The translations under genes and the position numbers were made by a program. A DNA stretch of 64,000 bases. It comes from Isoetes taiwanensis (taxonomy: Eukaryota; Streptophyta; Lycopodiopsida; Isoetales; Isoetaceae). Of this stretch, positions 28,251-42,542 are shown piece after piece (the first letter of the stretch is position 1; every line of letters starts with the position of its first letter). The stretch spans positions 4,817,454 to 4,881,453 of the forward strand of contig JAJEKV010000033.1 in assembly GCA_021234155.1 (NCBI GenBank). Direction: 5' to 3'. Below the pieces are notes generated by a model. The model saw nothing but the letters and a program-made list of their open reading frames with translations. It searched no databases and was not told the origin of the DNA.

Positions 28251-29579
28251 TTGATGGATCCGGTAATCCTCGGCATGATTGCCATGCTTCTGAGGGCCAT
28301 TCTCCTTGGATTAGCATTCCAAACCTATTGTCTTCATTTGATACAGGAAATTGAACAAACAGACCCGATGGATTTCTTAGAACAGGATGGAGATGTAGAA
28401 GACAACATAAACTATATGTGTGCATCTTCCACTTTGCTGCTGGCAGCTTCTTCGAGACTAAAGAGACCTCCAAGGAGATTTTGGGTTTGACCAAGGCAGA
28501 CAACACAATAGGACAGCATTGACAATCATGCTTGGAACGGTCTTCCCTCATTTGAGGATGATATGTGGCGCGAGTTCTATCGGATGAAGAGGGGTGCATT
28601 CGAGACTCTGATTGGGCTCATTGTGCCTTACCTAATCAAACCAGGAATTAAGGCAAGAGCCCATGTTGATCCCAGAAAAGCAGTGGCTATGGTTTTATAT
28701 TTTATAGCACATAGTAAGAAGCCTTTACATGTAGGTCAAAGATTTTATGTTGGTAAAGCTACTGTACAGAACTACACAAAGAACCTTGGCTTCTAAGACC
28801 ATGCATTACAAGAGGTTCATTGCCTTATCAACAGGCCAAAGATTGTTAGATATAAACAAAGAATTTGAAGATGCTACAGGTATACCTAATATCTTTGGAG
28901 CAGTTGATGGCTCTCATGTGTATTTATACAAAAACCATAGAGCAAGGACAAGGGTGACGATTATTATTCGAGGCACAAGAGGCATCCATGCCTAATGCAA
29001 GGTTTGGTTACTCAAGGTTATTCATAAATGTTTGTGTGAACAAGACTGGCTCTGTTCATGATGCAAACCAGTTTAAAAAGAGTTTGTTATATAAGAGGCT
29101 AACTGCCAGACAAATTTTGCAAATTCCAACAGTTCAAATGACTGGTAAAAAGATTGCTAAAGGGCAAATGACAGATCAAGAAGTTACTGTCACAATTCCA
29201 CAATGTTGCTCGGGGATTCAGCATATCCCAGTCGAAGATTTCTTCTCAAAGTCTTTCCAGATGGCAAAGGTGCCTATGGCAGATTTAATAAGAGAATTTG
29301 CAGAGGTAGAGTATGTGTGGAAAATGGATTTGGTATAGTCAAAGAGAAGTTTAGAATTCTGAAATCTTTGCCAATTTATGTTGGCAGAGCAGCCAAAATT
29401 ATCTATGCTTCATGTGTTTTGTGAAATTTCTGTATCACACAGGAACTTGAGCTCGAATACTTACCAATCTCTCCAGATGTGCCTGAGAACAATTATTATG
29501 AGACCGAGATCATGAACAAAAGAAGTGATCATATTAGGCATGTTATTTTCCAAATTTTGGAATGCGTTAATCTCGAATG
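28251..29579 (+). pseudogene. PIF/Harbinger DDE transposase, copy A
   Basis: This would cut and paste the element, acting with the SANT-domain partner for DNA binding and nuclear entry. The reading begins at 28251 or 28254 (MDPVILGMIAMLLRAIL) and stops at RRFWV (28490). It then continues through DNHAWNGLPSFEDDMWREFY, VGQRFYVGKATVQNYTK and a stop after LGF (28796), then IFGAVDGSHVYLY. The DDE triad is recognisable: D in AVDGSH, D in LGDSAYP (about 29210) and E in VENGFGIVKEKF. At least three in-frame stops or frame changes separate the pieces, so it is not functional as read. It lacks 15 bp near 29524 relative to copy B. Confidence 0.85.
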
Positions 29580-30461
29580 AGTTGGTCACAACATCTTCAT
29601 TGATTTGCTGTTAACCATGCATTTGTGTGAGCAGCATATGTAAACAGTTTTGATCCTGCAGACATCAATCAAAATGGTTTGAATGTGTAATTCTAATTGT
29701 TTGGTTTTTCTTATTCATTTGATTTTGTAATGCTTCATGCAATGCTATCAGCAGGAATGCCAATATTATTAGTGATCTGCATTTGGAAGATATTTCTCTC
29801 TCCCATTTAACTGTAGCAATTTTGGTCAATATACTGTTCATCAGGCATTGACCAAAACACTGTAGCACAATGTGACCCGAATTCTGCTATATTTCTGTCA
29901 TTATAATACATGCATTAACAAATGAAATTCCATTGAAAAACTAAATGAAAACAAGCATTGTACACGTTGCTATAAATAACCACAATGAAGTTGACATTTG
30001 CAAATGGATTCAAGATATGTTTTGTATTGAACAGTTTTAAAAGAATGTCAATACAATTAAGAATGCAAATAAAACTCAGGAATCATCCGAGTCTTAACAA
30101 ATACAGCAGGAATCTTCAACTCTTCACTAATACCCTAAGATTCTTCAAGTCTGGGCAAATACCCTAAGATTCTTCAAGCCTGATCAAGGTGTCTGTTCAC
30201 AAACACAGATACAAACAAGAAATGTTAGTTAACTAATAACTATTACAACAGACAAAGAAATAGGTATGTGTGAAAATAGGGTCATTTTCCATTGATAACA
30301 GTTCAGTAGTTACAAAAGTTGAGCCCGACAAGGCTCTCTATTTTAGATCTTTCATCAAAAAATAAGATCACTTACATCAGCATGGGACGGAAAGTCCTTA
30401 CAAGCCAAAACATACACAAAAAATAAAACAAAAGAAAAAAGAGCAGTCAGAGTTAAAATCT

Positions 30462-30840
30462 TCAGTAGAACTCGCAAGCAGTGGTTGGAATCTTCAGTTG
30501 GAGCATACCCCAGAAATCTCCTTGCTTAACAAAAACTACCTTGGCATGCACCCTTTGGCGAAGCTCTGCACCCTCGGCCCACTTCATGATCTGGGGTTCA
30601 ATTAAAACCCCCATAGCAAAATACCCCATCACAACCCTTTGTGAGATGGTCTGATGGAAGCTCCTAGTCTGCAGTATCTCAACTGTCTCATATTCAATGG
30701 TTATTGAGGAAGATCCTTGACTTCCCATCCCTGAAAAAGAGCTTGAACTGGAAGAACTGGAAGAACTGAAACAAGCGCTTGAAGGAGGTCTCGAACTTGA
30801 GGACCTTAAAGAGCTCGAGCTGTACTTAGGGGAAGGGCGC
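30462..30840 (-). CDS. Small serine-rich ORF inside Harbinger copy A
   Basis: From ATG 30728 the frame gives 88 codons starting MGSQGSSS and ending TTACEFY. The same frame is open upstream to about 30840 as a run of Ser/Arg codons. Copy B carries the same ORF at 42543-42809 with one amino-acid change, so it is part of the element. I recognise no domain. It may be a third element protein, or the terminal exon of the SANT-like partner, which lies upstream on the same strand. Confidence 0.45.
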
Positions 30841-31134
30841 TAAGCTAAAGCCTTTCGATGCGCCATGCAAGGAAGGAGATGAAAGGACAAAGAATTTGTG
30901 CACCATCCCAAGTATCTAATAAAGACAATAAATTACTTTTTTCGTATCAGATTAACTACTGCAGAATGTCATGATTGGGACAACCCCTTTTTACAGATTT
31001 GGACTGAGAAATGACAAGACATTTCCTGCCACAGCTTCGAACTCTTCTCTTCAAATCATTGAATCTAATAACAGAATTACCAGAATCTAATAACAGAATC
31101 ATGTAAGACAAAAACAGGAAACCGACCTTGCTTT

Positions 31135-32321
31135 TTATGAATCCTGTTTGGCAGAAGCTATCTTGGCTATCTCCAATAAGGTTTCTTTGGTCATTTGACA
31201 TATACTTTGTGTCATGCTGGCCATGGATTCTGCTATTTTCAAGTTGTTTGCTGATCTTATTGTCTCTAATTCTCTGATCAATTCATGTTTCCACAGAGAA
31301 TCCTCTTTCAAGAATTCCAATTTCCTTGCTTCATTTTCACCAAAATTATTTGCCATTTTTGTAATACCACTTGCAATGTCTTCAACAATATGCACTCTTG
31401 ATCTCCTCTTTGTAGTAGGCTTTCTAGACACTCCTGGTTGATTACAAATAACTGATCTTGGGCTAGCTTCAGACACATTACAACCACTTGGTGTTTCTTT
31501 ACCATTGTTTTCCTTTTTGCCACTTGAATTATCCTTGCTACTATTCTTCTCGGTATTAATAGGGCTGTGAGGAATTGTTCCTGAGTTCTCAACATCTATA
31601 AAATCTTCTTCTCGAAAAGATGCATCAGTACCTATTATTTCAAAAAATGCAGATGACATGAACTCATTTGTATACATTTGAGCTTCCTCAAATGCTTCAG
31701 GACCAAAATCACCATCATCACCTCCACCAGGTATGTCTCTTTCATTAGTCTGGCCATGTTTCAAGTCTTCCATGAATTCAAGCCATGGCCAATTTGAAGG
31801 CTCTGCACCAGTTGTTTCAGAAGCCTCTTTTTCATCCCTGAACTTTATCTGCAACTTGTCCCATGTATTCCTCAATTGCCTCAAATCTTCCAATCCCTCA
31901 ACTGAGGGTTGGAGTTTGATCATGATTTCTCTCCATTGACTGGCAGAAAGATTGATGTTCCCATTGTTATGAACTTTATATTCTTTTATCAAAGAAAGCA
32001 TTGTCCCAATTGCATTCACAGACCAATTAACTGGTCATTTGCTTTTCTTGCTTTGGATTGCATCATTCTGATTGCCGTGAATAATCAGAGCCAAAGAATC
32101 TTGGGAGGGCATCGACTCACCTAGATTTGTGGACAACTCCTTTCTCTTCTTCCATGGATTGCAATCTTTTGTACCTTGAGGTTGAAATTAATCTCCATTG
32201 CAACAGGGGTCGAAACTTGTCTAGTCATTTTCTTAGGCCTCTTTGAAGGCAATTTTTCGGATATAGGGGGCATAAATAGTTTAATAGCTAATGGTAAGAC
32301 AGATCGAGTAGCTCTTGTCAT
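31135..32321 (-). CDS. SANT/Myb-like partner protein of Harbinger copy A
   Basis: Harbinger-type elements encode a second, Myb/SANT-domain protein needed for transposase nuclear import and DNA binding. The main frame (32019-31135, 294 codons) begins MNAIGTMLSLIKEYKVHNNG, with the trihelix-like spacing of W residues (QWREI, LRNTWDKLQIKF, NWPWLEFM) at residues 25-80, then an acidic linker, a basic KPTTKRRSRVHIVEDIA segment and a helical C-terminus (WKHELIRELETIRSAN). A second frame at 32321-32121 (MTRATRSVLPL, basic PSKRPKKMTRQ) is probably the first exon; a GTGAGT donor lies at about 32118, but I could not settle the join. It is transcribed towards the transposase (convergent). Copy B keeps it nearly unchanged. 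Confidence 0.65.
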
Positions 32322-32639
32322 GATTTGATGATTAATACTGCAGAAATTAGCATTGAATTAGATCTTGATCACATATTATATCAGAAAATTTCAAGAACTA
32401 TATCAGACCAGATTATTCAAAACTTACTCGTATTGCCTTGGGAATTTGATTTGCAAGGTTGATCTTCTTGCTTGTATGCGGAATTGAGGCCAGAATTGAT
32501 AAATGGAGTCTGGCAATCAAAGCACGAAGTGGGGCATCAATTCTTGAACAGGGGTTGGAATTGGGCCTTCATTTCTGGCGAGAGTTTTTGGGCGCCAAAA
32601 AAAAAAAAAAACAGGCCGTTATGGCCTTAACCATAAAAG

Positions 32640-33090
32640 CTACGTGTAACGGGCCCTTGATAGACCGCTCGAGTATTCGAACCTTGAATGTGCTTGTGGG
32701 GCATTCCCGAGACACCGACATAAAAGGTAGAAGCGACTATTCATAAACGTCTAGATGGTTTTGTCTAGTTGGTTAAGGGCATGTCGGTTAGGAACGTCAC
32801 ATTTGGTATCAGAGCAGGTCTTGAGTTCGAGTCTCCATGGGTGCCTATATACATGGGTAATTTGTAAAGACTTGGTAATCATTGTGACATGGTATTCGAG
32901 GACGAGCATAGTTCTAGTGGGAGAGACTATAACGGGCCCTTGGTAGACCGCTCGAGTATTCGAACCTTGAATGTGCCTGTGGGGCGTTCCTGAGACACTG
33001 GCATAAATGGGTAGAAGCGACTACTCATAAACATCTAGATGGTTTTGCCCAGTTGGTTAAGGGCATGTCGGTTAGGAACGTTACACTGCG
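32640..33090 (+). mobile_element. TRIM retrotransposon in Harbinger copy A
   Basis: A terminal-repeat retrotransposon in miniature, 32645-33085 (441 bp). The 5' LTR (32645-32801, 157 bp) starts TGTAACG and ends CGTCACA; the 3' LTR (32928-33085) ends CGTTACA. The primer-binding site TGGTATCAGAGC (32804-32815) matches initiator tRNA-Met, and a purine tract (GTGGGAGAGA) precedes the 3' LTR. The interior of about 126 bp has no coding capacity. Flanks CTACG (32640-32644) and CTGCG (33086-33090) form a nearly matching 5-bp duplication. The related element at 55331 shows the empty site. Confidence 0.85.
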
Positions 33091-33237
33091 GGAGGTCTAA
33101 TGGGAATGCCCCTAACAATAGTTAGGGACCAATTATCTCTCAAGGGGAGAGTCAAATATTTGTCTCTCCCCCTGTCTCTCGCCATCTTCCATCTCTCCCC
33201 AGCTCTCATTTTGTCTCTCGGCCCGCATGTGGCCAAC

Positions 33238-35448
<2,211 letters not shown>

Positions 35449-35450
<2 letters not shown>

Positions 35451-36489
35451 GGCAGCGACTAGGGCAAAAAAGACACGTTCTGATGGCCCTGAAGATAGTG
35501 CTCGGGTTGCTGTCGTGGCCACTGCCGACATGCCTCTTCCAGTTGCAGTATCCAAGAAAAAAGCAAACAGTAAAAACCCTCTATCAACGACTACTTCTGA
35601 GAAAAATTCTGCCACAGGGATATCTGAAGCAGAGGAGTCTGATGGAGACAGTCTCAGCAGTCCAGGTGCACCAAATCCTGATAACAACGGTGTTACAAAA
35701 CATGATCTGATGGATGCAGTTGGGCAGATGCGGGCAGCCATGGAATTTTCTGCGCGGTCTATGAAGATGTCTATGGAAACCTCTGTTCAAAATTTGGTCA
35801 GTGATCTTAAAACATTCTTGCTTGCTCATGTGCAATCTGAAATAGAGAAAAGCCAATGCAAGATGATGGCAGAACTGGAACAATTTAAACAGGGTCTTCG
35901 ATCAGAACTTGAAGCCTTCAAACATGCCATAAAGCAGGATCTTAAGCAAGAACTAGAATGTGTGAAAGCTGAATTGGGCGCTGATGCAGAAGAACAGAAA
36001 GTTACCAATGGTTATGTAATCTATGATGAGCAGGAACAGTATAGCATTACTGAACTAAGGCAGCAACTATCGGATTTTATGGAAGATCAGGAGAAGAAGA
36101 ATCGTTTGCTTAACCTGCGACTGGTGGGTCTTCCCGAAGAACCTGCAGAAAGCACTAAAACAGAGGTAAGTCAGTTTCTTACAAATAAATTGGGCATTGA
36201 AGATTGTGGAATAGTGGAAGCTTTTCGGGTAGGCAAATCATTTTCTGGAAAACCTAGGCACACCATCGTGAAATTTGTCAACAGAGATTACAGGATGCAG
36301 GTGTTAAAGAAAAGAAGTGCATTGAAAGGCCAAGATGTATGGATAAATGAGGATTTTACCAAGGAGCAATTTATTCAGCATAAGGCAGAAATGCAAAAAT
36401 ACAAGACTGCAAGGCAACAGGGTCAGAAGGCATACTGGAAGAGAGGAAAAGTAATAGTGGATAATTCAGTTGATTCAGTGGATGCATAG
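35449..36489 (+). CDS. LINE ORF1 protein, coiled coil plus RRM-like
   Basis: RNA-binding chaperone of the LINE ribonucleoprotein. The intact frame encodes 346 residues from MAATRAKKTRSDGPED. An N-terminal low-complexity basic/acidic region (residues 1-85) is followed by a long heptad-rich coiled coil (about 90-215). Then comes an RRM-like core with RLLNLRLVGLPEEPAES, GIVEAFRVGKSF and HTIVKFVNRDYRMQVLKKR, and a C-terminal domain (DVWINEDFTKEQ, KAYWKRGKVIVD). This order, and the LRLVGLPE and FRVGK wording, resembles animal L1 ORF1p (Transposase_22 family). Typical angiosperm L1 ORF1 proteins instead carry a CCHC knuckle, which I do not see here. The start was chosen at the first ATG after the TC tract; the frame is also open upstream as a Ser-Leu run, an artefact of TC repeats. 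Confidence 0.85.
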
Positions 36490-39400
36490 GTAGGCGAGAC
36501 CACCAAGATTGTGTGCTGGAATATTAATTCTATTAGTCAATATAAAATAGATGTAACCGATTTTATGTTTAAGCATGTTGATGTTATTTTTTTCTTAGAA
36601 ACTTGTGAACATGAGGAAAAATGTTTACCGGACATAAAGGAATTTAGTTTGCTTCATTCTGTATGGCATGAAAAATCATGGAGATTGAAAGGGCATGGCG
36701 GAATTGCATGTTATGTGCGGACAAGTATCAAGCATATGATAAAGGTAGTAGCGCATCATAATTCTTTGCAGCATATCTGGATCGAGATACCAGGTCAGCA
36801 TGGAAAAATCTTTGTTGCAGGCTGTTATTATCCACCACGCGGTTCACCGGTGTACAATGCTGGTGACATGGACCGGGATGATCCCTTTTTCCATTTAGAG
36901 CAAGATGTGATGTTCTTTTTGCAGAAAGGAGAAGTCATGCTGATGGGGGACTTTAATGGCAGAGTGGCAAACAAGCAGGCAGCAATTGCAAGTTCAGATG
37001 GGGACCCGCTGTGGATGGAAATGCTTGATGAGATAGAGGTTGAAGAACATGGTTGGAATCGTAATTCTCAGGACAAAATAAGATGGCCCACTCCACAAGG
37101 TAACCATGTGCTTAATATGTGCAGTGGCTTGAACATGCTGGTATACAATGGTACAAAAAGATTTCCCAACTCAGGTAAGCTCACTTGCAGAGACGCTAGT
37201 GTTGTGGACCTAGTTCTAGCGCGGGCGTCCCTTGTAAAACAAGTGCTGGATTTCCAGATAAATGAAGCAATACCACAAATCGCTGATCATACGCCTATAT
37301 CAGGTTTTGTTGCGCATTGCGGATATGCAACCTAAGGTAAATTGTGATACAAGATCTGCATAAAATAAAATGCAATATAATAAGGCAAATCAATATCAGA
37401 AATTGTGCGAGGAAAAAGCAGCGGATATAGAGTGGCCAGAAGGTGCTAATGCTATTAGTGAGGCGCTTACCGAAATGGTTCTAGGAGTTGCTACTGAATG
37501 CTTTATATCTCAAAGAAAACTGAAGGGGCTCCCATGTAACGCATGGTTTGATAAGGAATGCAAGGAAAAAAGATCTGAGTTTAAAAAGGCGAAAGGGTTA
37601 GAAAGGGAAAAGCTGAAAAAAGAGTATGTACGGTTGACTAAATCCAAGAAGAAAAAGTATATTTATTCTAAGCAACAAAAATGGTTGAAGAGTTATTGTT
37701 GAATCCAAAGCGCTTTTGGAACAGTTGAAACCCAATGCAAAGCAAGAGACCGTGCTAGAGGCAGACACCCTCTTAGGCCAGGTGCGCAAGCTTTATCATG
37801 TACCTGATATTTCTGATATAGACAAAGTAGCATATCTCTCTGATGGTGAATGTGAGTTTACTCTTGAAGACTTGGAACAAGGTTTGAGTAAGCTAGCAAA
37901 TGGTAAAGCAGCGGATGCCCAGGGGTTAGTTGCAGAAATGTTTAAATGGGCCGGGATTCAGTTCATGCAAAGCTATTAAAGGTGGTCAATGCAAATTCTA
38001 AGAGAAGGCTTTCCTCGAACATGGCAAATTAACAGAGTCATACCATTATACAAAACAGGAGATGATAAGGACCCAGGTAATTATAGAATGATTATGATCT
38101 GCAGTTTTTTTGCAAAGCTAATCGCTACAATGTTAAACACTAAGATTAGTATGTGGGCAGAAGGGAAGGGAGTTAGGGCTATGGGGCAAGCAGGTTTTAG
38201 ACCTGAGCGTTCTACCATAGATCATTTGATTACCTTGCGTGCCATGATGGAATCGGTGATTGGCAAAAAGAAACCTTTATTTGCGTTGTTTGTGGACTAT
38301 GCTAAGGCTTTTGACACAGTAAATAGAGACAACCTCTGGCAAAGAATGGAACAACTTGGAGTTCCCATGGAGCTAAGGCAAGCAAATAAGGTAATCAGAT
38401 GAAAAATCTTAGTGCAACTTTCTTTTCCTTATGTGAAAAGATGTGATGATGTTGTAGTGAGCAATATCGGGGTTAAGCAAGGCTGCCCCTTATCACCCAC
38501 ACTGTTTGGGTTATTCATTGATGAACTGGAAAGTTGGATGATGGAACATGGGGGAAGTGGAACAGTAGTGAATGGATATATGGTGTTGCTCTTGCTTTAT
38601 GCAGATGATGTTGTCATCCTAGCACGCCAAGAGCATGTATGCAGAAGCATTTGGACGCTCTTGCACATTTTTGTGATAGCAAAGAGATGCGCGTAAACCT
38701 GGCTAAAACAAAACTGATAGTCTTTGGGGCAAATAAAACGGATCATATGACATTTTATTACAAGGACAGTCAATAGAACCGGGTAAATTCATATAAATAT
38801 CTAGGAGTGGAGGTTGATAAAAGCCCCAGTTGGAATCTTGCCGTGGAACATAGAGTGAATGCGGGTTTGAAAGCCTTATACAGTATGCAACGCAGAAGTG
38901 GTAAAGCTGAAATCTGGAATTTTAACATGAAAAGGATGTTATATAAGACACTTGTTCAGACTGTGTTGTTGTATGGTTGTGAGGTTTGGGGACCTGGTTT
39001 GGCGGCAGACACATGGAAAAAAGTTGAGAAAGTCCAGAAGAAATTTCTCAGAACAGAATTGGGCACGAAAGCGCAAACCCCGTATGATATGATGTTGGCT
39101 GAATGTGGTATGATGCCTGTAGAGGCAGAAGCTTTGTGCAAGCTGCTTACATACCTTTGTAAGGTAAGATTTGAAAAGGCTGAGGACTGTTTGCCACGTT
39201 TGGCGATAGAAGAGACAAAAGTAAGAGGCTGGTATGCTGATGTGGAGGAATGGATGTGGAAATGGGGGCTAAATATGCAAGACTTATCCATACATCGCAA
39301 AGACATTCGAGAGTGGGTTAAGGAACATGTCATTATAAGGAATTGGAGAGTCCCGGAAGTTAAGAAGGAGTTTTACAGGCAATATATTAACCCAGAGCTC

Positions 39401-39820
39401 CAAGAGGCCAAGTACTTAGGCGATGGTATTTCTCTGAAGCTTAGGCATTGTATCAGCAGACTAAGACTTAGTTCGCATAGACTTGGGGTCGAAGTTGGTA
39501 GATGGGGTGGTATCCCACATGAAATGAGGCTTTGCAAGACCTGCAATATGCAAGAAGTGGAAGATGAGGGACATGTGCTTTTGAGATGCCCGACATATGT
39601 GGAGATTCGAAACAGGTATAACATTTCAGTGTCGACTCTTTTAGAATTTTTTAATTTGGAGGGTAAGCGTCTGGAAATTTATAAGAGATGTTCTAAGCTT
39701 GAGGGAGCAGATTGGAAATAATGTAGATGTGAGGGAAGATTTGGGAGAAGAGGCTAATGCATTACTATCTGAGGATGCATTAGATGATATCTTTTATAAT
39801 GTTGAATGTACTCATTGAAC
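36490..39820 (+). pseudogene. LINE ORF2: APE endonuclease, RT, zinc knuckle
   Basis: ORF2 cleaves target DNA and primes reverse transcription from it. The APE-type endonuclease lies at about 36511-37335 (VCWNINSISQ, FLETCEH, GCYYPPRGSP, LMGDFNGR, ADHTPISG). The reverse transcriptase lies at about 37989-38700 (INRVIPLYKTGDD, MGQAGFRPERSTIDHL, FVDYAKAFDTVNR, GVKQGCPLSPTLFG and YADDVV). The C-terminal part (38807-39721) has a CKTCNMQEVEDEGHVLLRC zinc block. It ends with the same EDALDD...NVECTH segment as copy A. Frame changes or stops occur near 37335, 37700, 37978, 38400, 38640 and 39720, so it is inactive as read; some could be sequence errors. Confidence 0.88.
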
Positions 39821-39876
39821 GTCTCATAGACCTGGTGGTCTGCAGACGTGAATAATAAAACATTTCATTTCATTTC

Positions 39877-39961
<85 letters not shown>

Positions 39962-40308
39962 CGGCCACATGCACTATTTTTTTTTAATCTCTCGTCGCAT
40001 ACAACGAGAGACGGCTTTTATACCGTATTCATTGAGAGATGAACGAAAGACAAATGTCTCTCGTTCGCTAACGGGCCTGTTAGCCCCCCTTCGACCGGAT
40101 TTTCGAGCCTGCTCCGCCGGAATTCCTTCGCGCCTCTACTTTGGCGGCAATGTGACTTCGAATTATCCCACATTTTAGGTTTTGAGTTTCAATTATTATC
40201 CCACATTTCTGTTTTTTAGCTTCAAGAATCCCATATTTTGAACACAGGCCGCATTTTTCCTCATTCTCGATTTTAGAATCTAATATTTTTGGCCTCAGCT
40301 GCAATACT

Positions 40309-41660
40309 TTGATGGATCCGGTAATCCTCGGCATGATTGCCATGCTTCTGAGGGCCATTCTCCTTGGATTAGCATTCCAAACCTATTGTCTTCATTTGAT
40401 ACAGGAAATTGAACAAACAGACCCGATGGATTTCTTAGAACAGGATGGAGATGTAGAAGACAACATAAACTATATGTGTGCATCTTCCACTTTGCTGCTG
40501 GCAGCTTCTTCGAGACTAAAGAGACCTCCAAGGAGATTTTGGATTTGACCAAGGCAGACAACACAATAGGACAGCATTGACAATCATGCTTGGAACGGTC
40601 TTCCCTCATTTGAGGATGATATGTGGCGCGAGTTCTATCGGATGAAGAGGGGTGCATTCGAGACTCTGATTGGGCTCATTGTGCCTTACCTAATCAAACC
40701 AGGAATTAAGGCAAGAGCCCATGTTGATCCTAAAAGCAAAGGGCTATGGTTTTATATTTTATAGCACATAGTAAGAAGCCTTTACATGTAGGTCAAAGAT
40801 TTTATGTTGGTAAAGCTATTTGTCTGAGAACTACACAAAGAACCTTGGCTTCTAAGACCATGCATTACAAGAGGTTCATTGCCTTATCAATGTGCCAAAG
40901 ATTGTTAGATATAAACAAAGAATTTGAAGATGCTACGGTATACCTAATATCTTTGAGCAGTTGATGGCTCTCATGTGTATTTATACGAAAACCATAGAGC
41001 AAGGACAAAATTGTGACGATTATTATTCGAGGCACAAGAGGCATCCATGCCTAATGCAAGGTTTGGTTACTCAAGGTTATTCATAAATGTTTGTGTGAAC
41101 AGGATCGCTCGCTTCATGATGCAAACCAGTTTAAAAAAGAGTTTGTTATATAAGAGGCTAACTCCGGACAAATTTTTGCGTGTTCCAACAGCTTCAAATG
41201 ATCTGGTAAAAAGATTGCTAAAGGGCAAATGACAGATCAAGACGTTACTGTCACAATTCCACAATGTTGCTCGGGGATTCAGCGATATCCCATCTAAGAT
41301 TTCTTCTCAAAGTCTTTCCAGATGGCAAAGGTGCCTATGGCAGATTTAATAAGAGAATTTGCAGAGGTAGAGTATGTGTGGAAAATGGATTTGGTATAGT
41401 CAAAGAGAAGTTTAGAATTCTGAAATCTTTGCCAATTTATGTTGGCAGAGCAGCCAAAATTATCTATGCTTCATGTGTTTTGTGAAATTTCTGTATCACA
41501 CAGGAACTTGAGCTCGAATACTTACCAATCTCTCCAGATGTGCCTGAGAACAATTATTATGAGACCGAGATCATGAACAAAAGAATGAAGAAAGAAGGTG
41601 ATCATATTAGGCATGTTATTTTCCAAATTTTGGAATGCGTTAATCTCGAATGAGTTGGTC
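40309..41660 (+). pseudogene. PIF/Harbinger DDE transposase, copy B
   Basis: Counterpart of the copy A transposase with the same stop after RRFWI (40548) and more small indels (around 40730, 40818, 40936, 41100, 41165 and 41285). The glutamate block VENGFGIVKEKF and the tail through ELEYLPISPDVPE are kept. It retains 15 bp near 41585 (RMKKEGDH) that copy A lacks. Confidence 0.8.
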
Positions 41661-42542
41661 ACAACATCTTCATTGATTTGCTGTTCAGGTAACCATGCAT
41701 TTGTGTGAGCAAAATATGTAAACAAGCTTTTGATCCTGGATATCAATCAAAATGGTTTGAATGTGTAATTCTAATTGTTTGGTTTTTCTTATTCATTTGA
41801 TTTTGTAATGCTTCATGCAATGCTATCAGCCAGGAATGCCAATATTATTAGTGATCCGCATTTGGAAGATATTTCTCTCCCCATTTAATCAGAAGCAATT
41901 TTGGTCAATATACCGCTCATCGTGCATTGACCAAAACATCAGAAAGCACAATGTGACCCGAATTCTGCTATATTTCTGTCATTATAATACATGCATTAAC
42001 AAATGAAATTCCATTGAAAAACTAAATGAAAACAAGCATTGTACACGTTGCTATAAATAACCACAATGAAGTTAACATTTGCAAATGGATTCAAGATATG
42101 TTTTGTATTGAACAGTTTTAAAAGAATGTCAATACAATTAAGAATGCAAATAAAACTCAGGAATCATCCGAGTCTTAACAAATACAGCAGGAATCTTCAA
42201 CTCTTCACTAATACCCTAAGATTCTTCAAGTCTGGGCAAATACCCTAAGATTCTTCAAGCCTGATCAAGGTGTCTGTTCACAAACACGATACAAACAAGA
42301 AATGTTAGTTAACTAATAACTATTACAAATGCACAAAGAAATAGGTATGTGTGAAAATAGGGTCATTTTCCATTGATAATGATTCAAGAGTTACAAAAGT
42401 TGAGCCCGACAAGGCTCTCTATTTTAGATCTTTCATCAAAAAATAAGATCACTTACATCAGCATGGGACGGAAAGTCCTTACAAGCCAAAACATACACAA
42501 AAAATAAAACAAAAGAAAAAAGAGCAGTCAGAGTTAAAATCT

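Larger units (their letters stand above)
27904..33234 (+). mobile_element. PIF/Harbinger-like element, copy A
   Basis: A 5.33-kb element directly following a (TC)n tract. It begins GGCCACATGC (27904-27913) and ends GCATGTGGCC (33225-33234), a perfect 10-bp inverted repeat; both ends are rich in CTCTC/GAGAG. It carries a DDE transposase on the plus strand, and on the minus strand a SANT/Myb-like partner plus a small serine-rich ORF. A 441-bp TRIM has inserted near the right end. The same order is seen in copies B and C. (TC)n lies outside both ends, so the target duplication cannot be read. Confidence 0.75.
35449..39959 (+). mobile_element. LINE copy C, nearly full length, L1/Tx1-like
   Basis: An autonomous-type non-LTR retrotransposon with ORF1 and ORF2, a 3' hairpin (AGACC-TGGT-GGTCT, 39828-39841), three ATTTC units and a (TC)n tail at 39882-39959. 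The ORF1 ATG lies immediately after the (TC)n tract at its left, so there is essentially no 5' untranslated region between the two. The next element, Harbinger copy B, starts three bases after the tail. Confidence 0.9.

Noticed and set aside
28013-32630. GGGCCTGTTAG near the left and AACAGGCCGTTA near the right of Harbinger copy A as its terminal repeats
   Set aside because: They look like PIF ends, but no consistent TTA/TAA duplication is found, and homology between copies extends beyond both to GGCCACATGC.
32740-32860. tRNA gene or tRNA-derived SINE (AGTTGGTTAAGGGC and GAGTTCGAGTC)
   Set aside because: The paired 157-bp LTRs, primer-binding site and purine tract explain the block as a TRIM; no cloverleaf was found.
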